NCBI RefSeq assembly: GCF_039696035.1
Contig: NZ_CP155567.1
Span: forward strand, 1,315,501-1,379,500
Source of the DNA: Microbulbifer sp. SAOS-129_SWC
GTDB taxonomy: Bacteria; Pseudomonadota; Gammaproteobacteria; Pseudomonadales; Cellvibrionaceae
Direction of reading: 5' to 3'
DNA: 64,000 bases
Shown here: positions 62,813-64,000 of the stretch, in pieces
Position numbering within the stretch: position 1 is the first letter of the stretch
Layout: each line of letters opens with the position of its first letter
Program-made: the position numbers and the translations under genes
Notes under the pieces: generated by a model
Seen by the model: the letters and a program-made list of their open reading frames with translations, nothing else
Told to the model about the DNA's origin: nothing
Databases searched by the model: none

Positions 62813-64000
62813 GTGCAACTCGACCCGGCTATCTGTTCCAGTGCCCGCCTTGCGCGGGACCACCGCTTCGACGGACGTTTCTTTACCGCGGTGAAGACCA
62901 CCGGCATTTTCTGCCGGCCCATCTGTCCGGCGCGGCCGCCGCTGGAGCGCAATGTCACTTACTACGCCACCGCCGCCGAGGCCGTCGACGCCGGGTTTCG
63001 CCCGTGCCTGCGCTGCCGCCCGGACGCGGCGCCCGGCAGCCCGGCCTGGGGCCTAGTCTCGGCAACGGTGCAGAGAGCGCTGCAATTGATGCGCAGCGAA
63101 CGGGAAGCGCAGTCAATCGAACGGCTCGCCGAGCGTCTCGGCGTCAGCAGCCGCTACCTGCGGCGCCTGTTCACCGAGCACCTGGGCGTCAGCCCGCTGG
63201 CGGTGTGGCAGGCGGAGCGCGCCCTGTTTGCGTTCACGCTGCTGCGGGATACCAACCTGCCGATTGCGGCCATTGCCTACGAGTCCGGTTTCAACAGCCT
63301 GCGGCGCTTCAATGGCGTGTTCAGGCAGATCTACCGGCGCACACCCTCGGATGTACGCCGGGAACCGAGGCATGGAGAGCGCGAAGTGCCCGGCGGGGCC
63401 ACAGCCGTGGAATCCCGGCGGACTGCGCGGCTGTACCTGTCTTACCGGCCCCCGTTTCACTGGGCACAGCTATTGGCGTTCTTCCGCGCGCGGGCGCTGG
63501 CCGGGGTGGAGCGGGTCGAAGGCGATGTCTACCTGCGCAGTTTTGCCATCGACGGCATGCGCGGTGTCCTGCGCGTACGCGACGACGCGGCCGGCAATCG
63601 GCTGGTGGTGGATGTGAGCGGCGAGGGTGGGGCGGCGCTGTACCTGCTGAACCAGCGCCTGCGGCGGTTGTTCGACCTGGACGCGGATACCGGTGCGATC
63701 ACCGCGGTGCTCGGCAGCGACCCGCTGCTCGCACAACAGATTGCGCGCAGCCCGGGCGTGCGCCTGCCCGGCGCCTGGGACCCGTTCGAATACGCGCTGC
63801 GCGCGATTCTCGGCCAACAGATCTCCGTGGCTGCCGCCACCACCATTGCCGGGCGCGTTGTGGCCCGCTACGGGCAGACATTTGTCGACGCCGACGGCGC
63901 CGAGCAGCGATTGTTCCCGACCGCCGCGCAACTGGCAGCGGCCGACTTCGAGGGCCTGGGGGTGACCCGGGCGCGCGCGCGGACACTGCGGGAATTTGTG
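62813..64000 (+). CDS. Ada/AlkA-type DNA repair regulator-glycosylase (3' end beyond window)
   Basis: A frame of 396 codons opens at GTG 62813, six bases after AGGAGA, and runs off the window end without a stop. It has an Ada-type zinc domain (FDGRFFTAVKTTGIFCRP, ICPARPP, CLRC), an AraC-type helix-turn-helix (ERLAERLGVSSRYLRRLF, then AYESGFNSLRRFNGVFRQIY), an AlkA N-terminal domain and the helix-hairpin-helix glycosylase core (WDPFEYALRAILGQQISVAAAT). There is no methyltransferase PCHR motif, so it fits the regulator-plus-3-methyladenine glycosylase fusions. The catalytic Asp would lie past the window. It is the adaptive response repair type. Confidence 0.93.
   Translation, partial: MQLDPAICSSARLARDHRFDGRFFTAVKTTGIFCRPICPARPPLERNVTYYATAAEAVDAGFRPCLRCRPDAAPGSPAWGLVSATVQRALQLMRSEREAQSIERLAERLGVSSRYLRRLFTEHLGVSPLAVWQAERALFAFTLLRDTNLPIAAIAYESGFNSLRRFNGVFRQIYRRTPSDVRREPRHGEREVPGGATAVESRRTARLYLSYRPPFHWAQLLAFFRARALAGVERVEGDVYLRSFAIDGMRGVLRVRDDAAGNRLVVDVSGEGGAALYLLNQRLRRLFDLDADTGAITAVLGSDPLLAQQIARSPGVRLPGAWDPFEYALRAILGQQISVAAATTIAGRVVARYGQTFVDADGAEQRLFPTAAQLAAADFEGLGVTRARARTLREFV

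Overview
The window is chromosomal DNA from a GC-rich Gram-negative gammaproteobacterium. Gene order from rpoN through lptBAC, kdsCD, mlaC, ibaG, murA, hisGD, algW, zapG, zapE, rplM-rpsI and pet to sspAB follows the Pseudomonas/Cellvibrionales arrangement. A Microbulbifer-like marine bacterium is my best guess, but this is inference from gene order and gene style, not from a search. No rRNA, tRNA, prophage, transposase or CRISPR array was seen.

Region 1 (1-20,250) is a conserved housekeeping backbone. The minus strand carries rpoN and the LPS export/Kdo genes (lptB, lptA, lptC, kdsC, kdsD). Divergent from these are mlaC, ibaG, murA, hisG and hisD. Then come the DegS/AlgW-type protease, a single-subunit ATP sulfurylase (sat), zapG, zapE, rplM-rpsI, the Rieske gene with a fused cytochrome b/c1 gene, and sspA-sspB. 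Three departures from the usual plan stand out: mlaFED and mlaB are missing around mlaC, sat sits where relatives keep cysDN, and cytochrome b and c1 form one 733-residue polypeptide.

Region 2 (20,300-27,600) looks like an envelope-stress/lipid A module: an OmpR-type response regulator and sensor kinase, an EptA-type phosphoethanolamine transferase, a PAP2 phosphatase, an internally repeated membrane protein, a membrane diguanylate cyclase and a Yip1-family protein. Just upstream of the transferase there are four TTGAC direct repeats with an exact 11-bp period, a good candidate operator for the neighbouring regulator.

Region 3 (27,600-49,600) is a mixed set: an M48 protease with LemA, a thiolase, two DUF885 lipoproteins, a pterin dehydratase, TlyA, NhaA, a RES/Xre toxin-antitoxin pair beside an AT-rich gap, a Mut7-C protein divergent from a LysR regulator, an acyltransferase, YbaK, a GltB-like oxidoreductase, an aromatic hydroxylase, a CnoX-like chaperedoxin and a Nudix hydrolase.

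Region 4 (49,600-64,000) has an RND efflux pair, a CoA-type Nudix hydrolase, an Atm1-type ABC exporter, an M49-like metallopeptidase lipoprotein, a 1002-residue thrombospondin type 3 repeat lipoprotein, and an Ada/AlkA-type DNA repair gene cut by the window end. Short hairpin repeats of one family (stem GGGCGAAC/GTTCGCCC) occur in two clusters, and a roughly 200-bp palindromic MITE-like element lies between zapG and zapE.
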